A stretch of 64,000 nt of DNA from Viridibacillus arenosi (GCF_001955655.1 NZ_MSPW01000011.1:1-64000); one strand, 5' to 3'. Positions 16,897 through 26,356 are shown, counted from the stretch's first letter. A program made the numbers and translations. Notes: a model not told the origin generated them from the sequence alone.

Positions 16897-16937
16897 AAAA
16901 AGCACTACGCAATTTCGATTGCATAGTGCTTTTTCTT
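16897..16937. terminator. Terminator between peptidase and amidohydrolase remnant
   Basis: A 17-bp stem with one mismatch and a TTCG loop (16897-16913 with 16918-16934) is flanked by A and T runs. Confidence 0.85.
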
Positions 16938-16946
16938 TTAAAATAA

Positions 16947-17350
16947 CTAATTAAGTACAAAATCTACTTCTTTGTTTTCATATACAACTTCGCCATTAAT
17001 AATGGTGCTTAAAATCTGAATATCTTTAATTAGAATTGGTTCGACTGATGTTGGGTCTTGATCTAAAACAACAAAATCTGAATATTTATCGACTTCAATA
17101 GTTCCTATTTTATCTTCTTCAAAATTGAGTTTCGCTCCATAGATTGTCATTGCTTTTAACGCAGTTTCTACATCAATTCTTTGATTTGGGCCAAGAACGA
17201 TATCATCAATTGTAAGTCGATTTACAGCGGCCCATACAGAGAATAGTGTTGAAATAGGTGTTATTGGGCAATCTGAATGTAACTTATATAAAATCCCTAA
17301 ATCATCCGCCTCTTTTAGGGGATTAATACGATATAATATTATTGGGTGGT
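16947..17350 (-). pseudogene. C-terminal remnant of a YtcJ-type amidohydrolase
   Basis: The minus strand codes for the last ~130 residues of a large amidohydrolase. RINPLKEADDLGILYKLHSD carries the metal-site Asp region; FSVWAAVNRLT, VLGPNQRIDVETALKAMTIY and SDFVVLDQDPTSVEP follow. Full-length family members have about 530 residues, so three quarters of the gene, including the N-terminal metal-binding HxH, is gone. The residues before RINPLK do not match the family. Confidence 0.75.
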
Positions 17351-17572
17351 ATATAAAAGAGAGTAGCAAGGTTATAGTTTTTTGAACATAAACTACTAGA
17401 ATTAGTAATTCACCTTTTCATTTGCATCTGCCAATTATGAGATGATTTAAAATGTTTCTCAAAGCTTCTTTATCTTAAGTGATATCCAGAGTCTTACTAA
17501 GAGAAGAGGAAAAAGTTGATTTACTTTTGATATAAATAAGGTATATTTATTGTCGAGATAACTGAACCTAAA

Positions 17573-18457
17573 TTGGAGAATAGTACAATTACTAGGAGGA
17601 AATTACATGAAATCAACTTACCTCATGCCGAGCTTAATGCTTTGCCAAAAATAGAATTACCATCACCTGAAATTACAGATATAAACCTATTTGATAATAG
17701 TTTAAGTACAATTCCAGAAGAAATCTATAAAATGAATAATTTAAAGGTGTTAAATATTTCTGCTAATAAGCTTAAAGAAATTTCTCCCAATATAAAAAAT
17801 TTAAAAGAACTTACGATGATGGATTTAGGACACAATCAGATTGAAACAATTCCTACAGAAATAGGAAATCTTACGAATCTAGAGGGTTATTTATATCTTC
17901 ACAATAATAAATTCGAAACGCTCCCGACTGAAATTAAGAATCTTAAAAAGCTAAAATATTTAAATTTAAGTGATAATAATTTCAGTGAATTACCATCAGA
18001 AATTGGTAAACTAACCAATCTAGTTGAGTTACGCATAATGAATAACAAACTTCAAAGCATTCCTGAAAGCTTTAGTATGTTAACGAATATTAGAGAGCTT
18101 CATATGAGAAATAATCAACTCAGTACTCTCCCAGAAATTTTTGAGAGTTTGATGTTATTACGAGTACTAGATATGGAAGAAAATCAATTAAAACAAGTAC
18201 CGAAATCACTTGAGTACTGTAAGAAGTTAAGACGCTTGAATTTGAGACATAATCAATTGACTACTTTACCCGATGAAATTGGAAAGCTAGAAAAATTATT
18301 AGAATTAGATTTAAGAAGTAATCAATTAATTAAATTACCGGAATCTTTGATGGACATTAAAGGGTTAGAACGTTTAGATCTAAGATGGAATCATGACTTA
18401 GAAATACCGAAATGGTTAGGGAAATTAGAAGAAAATGGTTGTATTGTTTATTTGTAA
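17573..18457 (+). CDS. Leucine-rich-repeat protein
   Basis: 294 residues made of about ten leucine-rich repeats of ~23 residues each, of the 'LxxLxLxxNxLxxLPxxI' type (for example LKYLNLSDNNFSELPSEIG and LRRLNLRHNQLTTLPDEIG). There is no signal peptide, so it acts in the cytoplasm, presumably in protein binding. The start is doubtful. The TTG at 17573 has no ribosome site, whereas AGGAGG with a perfectly spaced ATG at about 17608 lies one base out of frame. A one-base deletion just after that ATG may have disabled normal initiation. Confidence 0.75.
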   Translation: MENSTITRRKLHEINLPHAELNALPKIELPSPEITDINLFDNSLSTIPEEIYKMNNLKVLNISANKLKEISPNIKNLKELTMMDLGHNQIETIPTEIGNLTNLEGYLYLHNNKFETLPTEIKNLKKLKYLNLSDNNFSELPSEIGKLTNLVELRIMNNKLQSIPESFSMLTNIRELHMRNNQLSTLPEIFESLMLLRVLDMEENQLKQVPKSLEYCKKLRRLNLRHNQLTTLPDEIGKLEKLLELDLRSNQLIKLPESLMDIKGLERLDLRWNHDLEIPKWLGKLEENGCIVYL

Positions 18458-18539
18458 ACTGACTTACATAACCATTTTTATGATTAACACGAAGAAGGTA
18501 TAAAAAACTTAAGTTTTTTATAAAATGCACTTTCTTATT

Positions 18540-18576
18540 AATAACCCGAAATCACTCCATGATTTCGGGTTATTTT
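18540..18576 (+). terminator. Terminator after the LRR gene
   Basis: A perfect 15-bp stem (18540-18554 with 18560-18574) with a five-base loop is followed by TTTT. Confidence 0.8.
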
Positions 18577-18606
18577 AATTGAACTAACAAGCAGGGTTAA
18601 ACAATT
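18577..18606. repeat. Degenerate CAACTAAC-type palindrome
   Basis: TTGAACTAAC, a GCAGG centre and GTTAAACAAT resemble the dispersed palindrome of 962-996 but with several changes. The 330-base gap 18577-18905 holds nothing else I can support. Confidence 0.35.
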
Positions 18607-18905
18607 TCTCTTAAATAGGCCAATGCGGAAGAGTAAACAAGCTTTAGCTCATATCATAGGTAAACGTGTGTGCGTGTTTAAAGAAATTGGTCTCGGTACG
18701 GAGAGTTCATTCTAAGGAATGCTACTATACCAAACATAGGTATGACGGTTATTGATACAATTATTGTGTCAATGTACTATTTCTTTACGAATAATGCATA
18801 AAATATATTATGTCGGAGCATATACTTAAAAAACAAGAAACAGACGATAAATATTTAAATACATTCTATTTTATGGTATTTTCTAACAAGAAGGGGGAAA
18901 TGTAT

Positions 18906-19183
18906 ATGATGTTTTTACCTTTATTATATGGCATTATCGTTGGTGTAGTTCTGGCAGTTATAGCATCGATGCTGAAGAAAAAAGGTACTCTAAAACAACA
19001 ATTATCATTTACACGTTGACATCATTAGCTTTGGGAGTATCACTTATTGCATATGGATCTACAGTAGTAAGAGGATTTGAAGGTTTTGCTTATTTATTGT
19101 TAGGTAGTCCAATTGTGATGATTTGTATTTTTACAATTTGCATGACCTTTTTCAGTAATACAAAAAAACACCAAGTAATTTAA
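18906..19183 (+). pseudogene. YesK-like membrane protein with a frameshift
   Basis: AAGGGGGAAATGT precedes an ATG at 18906. The first frame gives MMFLPLLYGIIVGVVLAVIA and a Lys-rich turn, then runs into a stop at 19017. The -1 frame continues from the A-rich stretch near 18988 as IIIYTLTSLALGVSLIAYGS, then GFAYLLLGSPIVMICIFTI and ends at 19183. Joined, this is a normal three-helix YesK-like protein of about 92 residues. Loss of one A in the AAAA run explains the break; programmed slippage is possible but less likely. Confidence 0.65.
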
Positions 19184-19204
19184 TAATGATTTATCTTTTA
19201 TAGG

Positions 19205-19252
19205 GCTGTCCCAAAGTAGGTGAAAACTGACTTTTGGGAACAGCTTTTTTTG
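19205..19252 (+). terminator. Terminator between convergent genes
   Basis: GCTGTCCCAAAG (19205-19216) pairs with CTTTTGGGAACAGC (19231-19244), with a small bulge, and is followed by seven Ts. Confidence 0.75.
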
Positions 19253-19261
19253 TTTAATTTA

Positions 19262-20002
19262 TTATATTAGCCTATCCAAAGCAATCTTTTTCATCATTTG
19301 AATGATAGCTTTCGTTGATACTGTATCGTCTAAGGATAAAATATCCTGATCATCATGCTCGATTTCTTTTAGGATGTTGATCTCTTTGTTTAGTCGTTCC
19401 ATTTTACGATCTAGTTCAGCTGCAGTAAAAGCGGCTTCTCTTAACTCATTTGTTAGTCGTTCAGGAACTTGTTTGTTGTACTTGTAATAGATTTTATGTT
19501 CCAAACTTGCCCAGAAATCCATAGCAATCGTACGGATTTGCATTTCTACGTACACATGCTCTTCACGATCGGACATAAAAACAGGAATCTTCAAAATGAC
19601 ATGAAGACTTTGATAGCCATTTGGCTTTGGATTTTGAATATAATCCTTTACATCGATGACTTCGATGTCTGATTGAGCCTGAATCATTTCACTAATGATG
19701 TAAATATCAGAAACAAAAGAGCATGTAATTCGGATACCCGCAATATCCCTCATGTTTTCACGGATACCTTCCAATGTTGTAGGGATATTCTTTTTATGCA
19801 TCTTTTTCAAAATACTTTCTGGTGATTTTATACGTGTATTGACATGTTCGATTGGATTATATTCATGTATTAACCGGAATTCTTCTCTTAAAATACGAAC
19901 CTTAGTCCCGATTTCATCTAATGCAAATTTATAGGCCATCATAAAACGAGTTAGCTCTACTCGAAGTTCTTTCATATTTTGTTGCTCTATTAAATGTGTC
20001 AT
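19262..20002 (-). CDS. Small alarmone synthetase ((p)ppGpp synthetase, RelP/RelQ type)
   Basis: 246 residues from the ATG at 20002 (AAAGGTG upstream). The RelA/SpoT synthetase domain makes ppGpp from GTP/GDP and ATP; hydrolase, TGS and ACT domains are absent, as in YjbM/YwaC. Motifs: RIKSPESILKKMHKKN (residues ~60-75), DIAGIRI, PNGYQSLH with the GTP-binding Tyr, and EMQIRTIAMDFWASLEHKI. It is somewhat longer than the ~210 residues of the B. subtilis pair because of a C-terminal helical extension. Whether it is RelP or RelQ cannot be decided. It is divergent from the ribosome-protection-like GTPase. Confidence 0.9.
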   Translation of the reverse strand: MTHLIEQQNMKELRVELTRFMMAYKFALDEIGTKVRILREEFRLIHEYNPIEHVNTRIKSPESILKKMHKKNIPTTLEGIRENMRDIAGIRITCSFVSDIYIISEMIQAQSDIEVIDVKDYIQNPKPNGYQSLHVILKIPVFMSDREEHVYVEMQIRTIAMDFWASLEHKIYYKYNKQVPERLTNELREAAFTAAELDRKMERLNKEINILKEIEHDDQDILSLDDTVSTKAIIQMMKKIALDRLI

Positions 20003-20272
20003 TGTAAAATCTACACCTTTCAAAATTAAATAAAATGGTTCAATCTATTTCCGTATATATCATACACTAGCTTCAGTTGAATCCCTAAGAAAAACCGTTT
20101 AAAGGTAAATATTGTAATAGAAGTTCAAAAGTATTCAACGAAAAAGGCACAGTAAAGCTTCTATGTGTCTATTGTATTTCGTATAAATCAATCAGCACTT
20201 CTAATCTAGCTTAAACTCCCCAATTCGATGCTATAATATAGTCATCTGTACTACACGAAATGAGGAACATAT

Positions 20273-22213
20273 ATGTATAAAACAATTGGGATACTTGCCC
20301 ATGTAGATGCTGGCAAGACTACTTTTTCTGAGCAGTTACTGTTTCATACGAATAGTATCCGCCAGAGGGGGCGTGTCGATCACAAGGATGCCTTTTTAGA
20401 CAATCATGCCATTGAACGAGAGCGTGGCATTACCGTTTTTGCTGAGCAAGGCATTATTACATACAACGATCATACGTATACCATTATTGACACACCAGGG
20501 CATGTCGATTTTTCACCTGAAATGGAACGCGCTATTCAAGTGATGGATTATGCAATTTTAATTATCAGTGCAATTGATGGTGTGGAAGGACATACGGAAA
20601 CGGTGTGGCAATTATTACGTAAACACAACATCCCTACCTTTTTCTTTTTAAATAAAACAGATAGAGAGGGGGTCAATACGGAATTAGTATTGAATGAAAT
20701 CCGATCGAATCTGACAGAAAATGTTTGTGATATAACAACTGTTTTCCAAGATGGACAAATGCAAGAGGAGCTCATTGAATTTATAGCAGAGCGGGATGAA
20801 GAGCTGCTGGAACAGTATATGGATTCAGGTTATGACAATGCGAAATGGCTTGAAGCATTCAAAAAACTTATTGCATCTGGCGAAATCTTCCCTTCAGCAA
20901 GTGGTTCGGCATTAAAGGATATCGGAGTGCTGGAATTTTTCTTAAAATTAGATCAATTAACGGTGACTTCTTATAGTAAAGACATTGATTTTGCTGCACG
21001 GGTTTATAAAATACGACATGATGATAATGATCAACGAGTGACGTTTATGAAATGTTTAAGTGGTTATTTGCAAGTAAGGGACGAAGTGAAGTACGGAGAA
21101 ACTTCAGAAAAGATCACACAAATCCGCTTGTACAATGGCAATAAATTCACAACAGTCAATGAAGTTCGAGCAGGTGAACTTTTCGCGGTTACGGGCCTAA
21201 GTGGTGTAGAAATAGGAGAAGGTCTTGGTGTGCTTAGAGAAAAAGCTGTTTTTGAACTCATTCCTACATTAAAATCGAAAGTCATTTTCGACTCTAATAT
21301 TCATGTGAAAGAAATGTTCCGTTGTTTTAAGATTTTGGATGCTGAAGATCCATCTCTCCATATCTTTTGGGACGAGCATTTTCAAGAAATTCATGTTCAT
21401 GTAATGGGGGTTATTCAACTTGAAGTGCTAGAACAGATTGTTAGAGAGCGTTTTTCATATAAAGTGTCATTTGGTGAACCGAAGATTTTGTATAAAGAAA
21501 CGATTGGGGCAACTGTAACTGGGTATGGACATTTCGAGCCTCTACGACATTATGCAGAGGTGCATCTACAAATCGAACCAGCTGAAAGAGGTTCAGGTGT
21601 TACATTCAAGAATAAATGTCATGCAGATCATTTATCTATCGGCAATCAAAATTTAATCCATCAACATGTACTTGAAAGAAACCATCACGGCTTACTAACA
21701 GGTTCTGCAGTTACAGACGTGTTAATAACCCTACTAACAGGGCGTGGAAGTAACGAGCATACATCCGGTGGTGATTTCAGAGAAGCCACTCATAGAGCGT
21801 TACGACAAGGTTTGGAACAAGCGGAAAATATTCTACTTGAACCGTATTATGATTTTAAGATTAAAGTAGACATGGATCATATTGGACGTGTAATGTCTGA
21901 TGTTCAACAGGCTCATGGTCGTTTTAATCCGCCTGAAAACATAGGGGACAAGGTTGTCATTAAAGGACGTGTTCCAGTTGCCACTTTTATGAACTACAGT
22001 ACAAGCTTTGCTGCTTTTACAAACGGTAAAGGCGCACTCACACTTAACTTTGCTGGCTATGATCAATGCCATAATACTGAACAAGTGATTGAAGAAATTG
22101 GTTATGATAAGAATGCAGATCCAGAGTATACTTCTACTTCGATTTTCTGTGCCAAAGGGAAGGGGTATTCTGTTCCTTGGAAAGAAGCCAAGGCAGCGAT
22201 GCATTGTTTGTAG
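20273..22213 (+). CDS. Tet(M)/EF-G-like ribosomal-protection GTPase
   Basis: 646 residues with the architecture of tetracycline ribosomal protection proteins: G domain with AHVDAGKTT (9-17), RGITV, DTPGHVDF and NKTD, then domains II to V. Such GTPases bind the ribosome like EF-G and dislodge tetracycline. The domain IV loop that contacts the drug site in Tet(M) (YSPVSTPADF) is here SNEHTSGGDF, as in chromosomal relatives whose resistance role is unproven. The context is chromosomal, divergent from the alarmone synthetase. It may be a housekeeping or stress factor; resistance is not shown. Confidence 0.85.
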   Translation: MYKTIGILAHVDAGKTTFSEQLLFHTNSIRQRGRVDHKDAFLDNHAIERERGITVFAEQGIITYNDHTYTIIDTPGHVDFSPEMERAIQVMDYAILIISAIDGVEGHTETVWQLLRKHNIPTFFFLNKTDREGVNTELVLNEIRSNLTENVCDITTVFQDGQMQEELIEFIAERDEELLEQYMDSGYDNAKWLEAFKKLIASGEIFPSASGSALKDIGVLEFFLKLDQLTVTSYSKDIDFAARVYKIRHDDNDQRVTFMKCLSGYLQVRDEVKYGETSEKITQIRLYNGNKFTTVNEVRAGELFAVTGLSGVEIGEGLGVLREKAVFELIPTLKSKVIFDSNIHVKEMFRCFKILDAEDPSLHIFWDEHFQEIHVHVMGVIQLEVLEQIVRERFSYKVSFGEPKILYKETIGATVTGYGHFEPLRHYAEVHLQIEPAERGSGVTFKNKCHADHLSIGNQNLIHQHVLERNHHGLLTGSAVTDVLITLLTGRGSNEHTSGGDFREATHRALRQGLEQAENILLEPYYDFKIKVDMDHIGRVMSDVQQAHGRFNPPENIGDKVVIKGRVPVATFMNYSTSFAAFTNGKGALTLNFAGYDQCHNTEQVIEEIGYDKNADPEYTSTSIFCAKGKGYSVPWKEAKAAMHCL

Positions 22214-22265
22214 AGTGCTAAGGGATACTTTTTTTAAGGTTTCCACGTATGAAGAAATATATATA

Positions 22266-22302
22266 AGCAGTGGGTTTCTAATAGGAATCCCACTGCTTTT
22301 TA
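22266..22302 (+). terminator. Terminator after the Tet(M)-like gene
   Basis: A 13-bp stem (22266-22278 with 22285-22297) with a six-base loop and T run. Confidence 0.85.
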
Positions 22303-22450
22303 TTTATTGTTAGGTAAAATATGTTAAAATATTTATCGAGTTAAAAATTGGGAGTAAAAAATATTCAAATATAAGTAATAGTGAATTTACAAGCAAGGGC
22401 GATTTGTAGTAATTATTCTTTCTTAAATGAATAGATTATGGGGGAGAAAA

Positions 22451-23053
22451 ATGAACTTACTAAACCAATTGATAGAACAAGCTAAGAACCCAAGAGGAAT
22501 CATAGGTTCAATAATGTTGAGAATTATGAACTCTGCACACACTAGCATGAACCAATGGGCTTTAGAAAAGGTAAAAGTAAAAGAATCAGCAGTAATATTG
22601 GACATAGGATGTGGAGGGGGTAAAACAATACAATTATTGTCTAAGCGGAATACGTCCGGAAAAATTGTCGGTATAGATTATTCCGAACAAGCAGTAAAAG
22701 ATTCAATTAGAGCAAATAAACAAGATGTGGAAAAGGGTAAAGTAAATATCCTCCAAGCAAGTGTTACTGACATGCCATTTTCAAATAATACATTTGATAT
22801 AATAACAGCTTTTCAAACACATTACTTCTGGCCAGATCTAGAAAAGGGAGTAAAAGAGGCATTTAGAGTATTGAAAAAAGATGGTCACTTCCTAATTATT
22901 GCAGAATTATACAAAATAAATTATCATATGCAAACTTATAAAACGAGAGAAGAATTGGAGCAATTGTTTATTAAAACGGGGTTCAATTCAATAAAATTTT
23001 ATGAGCAGAATAATGCTAAATGGCTTTGTGCTGAAGGTTTCAAAACTATTTAA
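22451..23053 (+). CDS. SAM-dependent class I methyltransferase
   Basis: 201 residues from the ATG at 22451, chosen because GGGGGAG lies just before it; the ATG at 22427 would put that site inside the gene. Rossmann-fold motifs: VILDIGCGGGKT (motif I, SAM binding), GIDYSEQAV (acidic residue for the ribose), ASVTDMPFSNNTFDIITAFQ (motifs II-III) and EAFRVLKKDGHFLII. This belongs to the UbiE/YcgJ-like group; the substrate is unknown. It stands alone. Confidence 0.88.
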   Translation: MNLLNQLIEQAKNPRGIIGSIMLRIMNSAHTSMNQWALEKVKVKESAVILDIGCGGGKTIQLLSKRNTSGKIVGIDYSEQAVKDSIRANKQDVEKGKVNILQASVTDMPFSNNTFDIITAFQTHYFWPDLEKGVKEAFRVLKKDGHFLIIAELYKINYHMQTYKTREELEQLFIKTGFNSIKFYEQNNAKWLCAEGFKTI

Positions 23054-23234
23054 AATCGCTTTTCGTTTGAAATATTTACTAGTAGAGAAAAGTATTAAAT
23101 GGCTAAGCGAATACCCCAATCCATTTTAGAAAAAAGCCTTTCTATTATTTTTGAATAATTGGATAATAAAGTTTTCGGTATTGTAAAATCAAAAGATTGA
23201 TCACAAGTTTAAACAATAGAATAGGAGGAGTTAA

Positions 23235-23810
23235 ATGGAGTTGGTATTTATTCGTCACGGCCAAGGTGAACATACATTGGATGTACCTAAAAGTTTGCAA
23301 ATAGAAGACCCAGCACTAACTTCTACAGGAGTAGAGCAGGCAATGTTATTAAGAAATCAATTTCCGCTAACAGATGAAGATGTAATAATTATTAGTCCGC
23401 TTAGAAGAACGCTTGAAACAGTATTCATTTGGAGTGAAAATAAAAATGTTCGTAAGATTGTAAGTCCATTAGTATCTCCAAGAATCTTTCCCATTCACTC
23501 AAGTATGAAAACATTGCCTTGTGATAAGATAATGGATTTAGAAATTATTGAACAGGATTACCCAACTTTTGAAGTAGATAGTAAGGCGCCAATCGAACTC
23601 TGGTCGGATGGTATCAATACCCTTACAGAACAGCAATTCACAAACCTTGCTGAAAAGTTTATTAGTGATTGTAAAAAGTTACATAAAGAAAAAATTTATA
23701 TAGTGTCACACGACGGTACGATTACTTCTTATCGACAAATGCTTTCTGGGCAAATGCTTACCCGAAATGATTTCCCAAAAGAAACTGGTTGGTTTTCAGT
23801 TATTTGTTAA
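23235..23810 (+). CDS. Histidine phosphatase (phosphoglycerate-mutase fold)
   Basis: 191 residues of the branch-1 histidine phosphatase superfamily. The phospho-acceptor His is in FIRHGQGEHT (residues 5-14), ISPLRRTLET supplies the phosphate-binding Arg, and the second catalytic His is in IVSHDGTITSYRQ. The substrate is unknown; the long insert between 70 and 120 is typical of broad-specificity phosphatases. GGAGG lies before the ATG. It is not obviously linked to its neighbours. Confidence 0.88.
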   Translation: MELVFIRHGQGEHTLDVPKSLQIEDPALTSTGVEQAMLLRNQFPLTDEDVIIISPLRRTLETVFIWSENKNVRKIVSPLVSPRIFPIHSSMKTLPCDKIMDLEIIEQDYPTFEVDSKAPIELWSDGINTLTEQQFTNLAEKFISDCKKLHKEKIYIVSHDGTITSYRQMLSGQMLTRNDFPKETGWFSVIC

Positions 23811-24008
23811 AGCACTATCCGATAAAAGTAAGGGATTTTTATGTGTAGGGGATTAGATATGAAGATATACAGGAAAGCGTATCGTGACTTTTTAATAATA
23901 ACCATCTGTGTAAAAATAGATATCGTAAAGTGAAGACAAATGATGTCGAAGTATATGAGTGGTAAATAATATTTTCTGCAACTTAAAATAAACGGATGGG
24001 GTGAAGAC

Positions 24009-24197
24009 ATGCAGATCTGGCCAAAAGGTGTATCAAAGCCAGCGGTAAGAGCACTTAATAGCGTAGGAATCACGACATTGGAGCAATTAACAACAGTTGA
24101 TGAAAAGACTTTAAATGTGCTTCATGGTATGGGACCTAAATCTATAGAAGTCTTAAAAGGAGCTCTACAAGAAAAGGGGCTGCAATTTAAAGATTAA
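24009..24197 (+). CDS. Helix-hairpin-helix small protein
   Basis: 62 residues consisting almost only of a helix-hairpin-helix/RpoA-C-terminal-like unit: KPAVRALNSVGITTLEQLTT, then VLHGMGPKSIEVLKGALQEK. This fold binds DNA or protein non-specifically through the GMGPK hairpin. GATGGGGTG lies six bases upstream of the ATG and a terminator follows, so it is a genuine small gene. Similar stand-alone proteins are annotated as RNA polymerase alpha C-terminal-domain-like. Confidence 0.8.
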   Translation: MQIWPKGVSKPAVRALNSVGITTLEQLTTVDEKTLNVLHGMGPKSIEVLKGALQEKGLQFKD

Positions 24198-24221
24198 TGA
24201 TAGCTAATGCTAATAAGAAAT

Positions 24222-24262
24222 AATACCGACATGGCGCTAGAAGGCTTGTGTCGGTATTTTGG
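24222..24262 (+). terminator. Terminator of the helix-hairpin-helix gene
   Basis: AATACCGACA (24222-24231) pairs with TGTCGGTATT (24249-24258), followed by TT. Confidence 0.7.
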
Positions 24263-24368
24263 TAAGATGATACAATATGTATAATTGAACCATCAGGAAC
24301 GATTTAAAATCGCACCTAGATGGTTACTGACTGTCGCTTCTAGAGGATATAATCAATGAGGTAACGGT

Positions 24369-24620
24369 TTAGTCAATAATCTTAATATGATAATCGTAAA
24401 GCTCGGCAGGAAATTCGACGGATAGAAAAGATATTAATTTGGATTTTAAATCATGTGGAATGTTGAAATGGATGTTACTAATATGCATTTTGCGACCTAA
24501 ATGAAACAAACTTTCATAGAGTGACTCAGCAGAGTGCACAGAATATTGATCGGCATTTTGGTTACTGATCCGTTTCACCACGTAATCTGAATTCTCCTTG
24601 TGAATGCGTAAAGTAATCAT
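24369..24620 (-). CDS. Hypothetical small protein
   Basis: 83 residues, unrecognised, soluble. The pattern suggests beta strands at the start (MITLRIHKENSDYVVKRI), a central helix (SAESLYESLFHLGRKM) and beta strands at the end (FPAELYDYHIKIID). An AAAGGAAG site lies upstream. From 24621 to 24923 I see no gene, only AT-rich sequence. Confidence 0.5.
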   Translation of the reverse strand: MITLRIHKENSDYVVKRISNQNADQYSVHSAESLYESLFHLGRKMHISNIHFNIPHDLKSKLISFLSVEFPAELYDYHIKIID

Positions 24621-24923
24621 AAACCTTCACTTCCTTTATCTTTTTATTTACACCTAAAAGTGGGTGTCTCTCCATTATATACAAAAAAGTCTAAGATGGC
24701 ATAGTAATAAGACTCGTTAACAGAATACTATAATAATTGCGATAAATAATTCCTATATAAAAAGGTATTAATGATTATAATTTTCTGATATTTAATTCAT
24801 GTAAAATCGTAATAATACTAGGTTTATGCGATTTAACGATTCTTTAGAATCAATTTTTATTAGTAATGATTCCTTTAGAGTATCATTAGGTAGTTACATA
24901 TTATTGTAGTCTGTAAATGATTA

Positions 24924-25184
24924 ATGGTACTGTCATTTGTCACACTACTGTATTTGCCTACTCCCCAATCCATAGTAGCTAAATCGATTCCAGAGGAGTT
25001 AAGGGGAACGCATTTATCTATATTAGGTTTGATGAGTGTAATTGGTGGGATGATAGCTAGTTTATTTATTTGGGGTATGCAGTTTATTCCGGAAAACGGA
25101 ATTACATTTATTTTTATTGTATTGGGGATTTTAATTTTATTCATTTATACTGGTGTTCATAAGTTAATGCAATTTGATAGATAG
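24924..25184 (+). pseudogene. C-terminal fragment of an MFS transporter
   Basis: The 86 residues contain two to three membrane helices and the signature PQSIVAKSIPEELRGTHLSI, as in the loop before helices 11-12 of major-facilitator drug transporters. About 300 residues of such a protein are missing, and no ribosome site precedes the ATG. It is therefore a relic. Confidence 0.65.
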
Positions 25185-25258
25185 TTTAAATAAATATGCT
25201 ATGATTATAGTAGACTGAATATACTGAATTTAAAAGACTGACAAAATAGAGGTGAAAA

Positions 25259-25777
25259 ATGAGAAAGGTTGAAGTGGTAGAATACGATCGAGAATGGGTG
25301 GCATTATTCAACAAAGAACAAAAGATGATAAGAGATATTTTACGTGATGAGATTCATGATATCTTTCATATTGGTAGTACGTCCGTTGAAAACCTTCCTG
25401 CGAAACCTATTATTGATATAATGCCAGTAGTTTATCATATTGAACTAGTTGATCAATTTAATGAGAAGTTAGAAGAAATCGGTTATGTAGCTAAAGGGGA
25501 GAATGGTCTCCAAGGACGACGATATTTTACAAAAGGTGATGACAATCGCACACATCATATCCACTTTTATGAAATAGGACATGCAGGAATTAATAGACAT
25601 CTAGCTTTTCGAGATTATTTAAGAAACCATCCTGCTGAAGCGACAAAATATGGCCGAATAAAGCAAGCAAATGCATCACAATATCCATTTAATATGGAGG
25701 CATATATACAAGGGAAATCGACTATTGCTATTGAAATAGAACAAAAAGCGTTACGTTGGTATGAAAACTTGAAATGA
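25259..25777 (+). CDS. GrpB-family nucleotidyltransferase-fold protein
   Basis: 172 residues of the GrpB/UPF0157 family, a nucleotidyltransferase-like fold with no settled function. Hallmarks: VVEYDREWVALFNKEQ, FHIGSTSVENLPAKPIIDIM (GST and the acidic pair of the active-site-like pocket), RTHHIHFYE and LAFRDYLRNHP. AGAGGTG precedes the ATG. The acetyltransferase gene begins ten bases after its stop, so both are probably cotranscribed. A second, distant GrpB copy is at 32449. Confidence 0.9.
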   Translation: MRKVEVVEYDREWVALFNKEQKMIRDILRDEIHDIFHIGSTSVENLPAKPIIDIMPVVYHIELVDQFNEKLEEIGYVAKGENGLQGRRYFTKGDDNRTHHIHFYEIGHAGINRHLAFRDYLRNHPAEATKYGRIKQANASQYPFNMEAYIQGKSTIAIEIEQKALRWYENLK

Positions 25778-25786
25778 GGTGATGTA

Positions 25787-26356
25787 ATGAAAATGGAGGA
25801 TGTCTACAGCAAGCTACCTATTTTAGAAACAGATCGATTAAGTTTAAGGAAAATCTCACTTGATGACTTATACGATATGCATACATATTGTTCGAATGAG
25901 GAAGTTGCACGGTACTGTACTTGGACTAAGCATGAAAGTTTAGAGGATACAGAAGAGTTTATACGATTGATATTAAACAAATACGAGTTGGATCAATATG
26001 CTCTTTGGGGCATTGAAGAAAAAGAGACAGGTACATTAATTGGAACAATAGATTTTGTATCTTGGCAGCCAAAACAACAAATAGCTGAAATCGGTTATGC
26101 AATTTCACAAGTATATTGGGGGAGAGGCATTGTTACTGAAGCATCAACAGCAGTAATTGCATATGGTTTCGAAGAAATGGATTTAGTTCGAATTCAAGCG
26201 AAATGTTTGATTGAGAATGTAGGTTCTGCTCGGGTTATGGAGAAAGTCGGTATGTCTTATGAAGGACTAATTCGAAAAGGGCTATTAGTTAAAGACACCC
26301 ATCGTGATTTAAAAATGTATTCTATTTTGAGAGAAGAGTTTGAACAGATTATTTGA
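25787..26356 (+). CDS. RimJ/RimL-type GNAT acetyltransferase
   Basis: 189 residues of the Acetyltransf_3 type. ILETDRLSLRKISLDDL marks the N-terminus, AEIGYAISQVYWGRGIVTEA holds the acetyl-CoA loop, and CLIENVGSARVMEKVGMSYE is the usual final helix and strand. It would acetylate a protein N-terminus or small amine. GAGGTGATGTA lies just before the ATG, and the gene is coupled to the GrpB gene upstream. Confidence 0.9.
   Translation: MKMEDVYSKLPILETDRLSLRKISLDDLYDMHTYCSNEEVARYCTWTKHESLEDTEEFIRLILNKYELDQYALWGIEEKETGTLIGTIDFVSWQPKQQIAEIGYAISQVYWGRGIVTEASTAVIAYGFEEMDLVRIQAKCLIENVGSARVMEKVGMSYEGLIRKGLLVKDTHRDLKMYSILREEFEQII

Noticed and set aside
18661-18760. Short ORF starting at 18624 (about 30 residues)
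   Set aside because: No ribosome site, no homology that I can see, and it lies in a decayed intergenic stretch.
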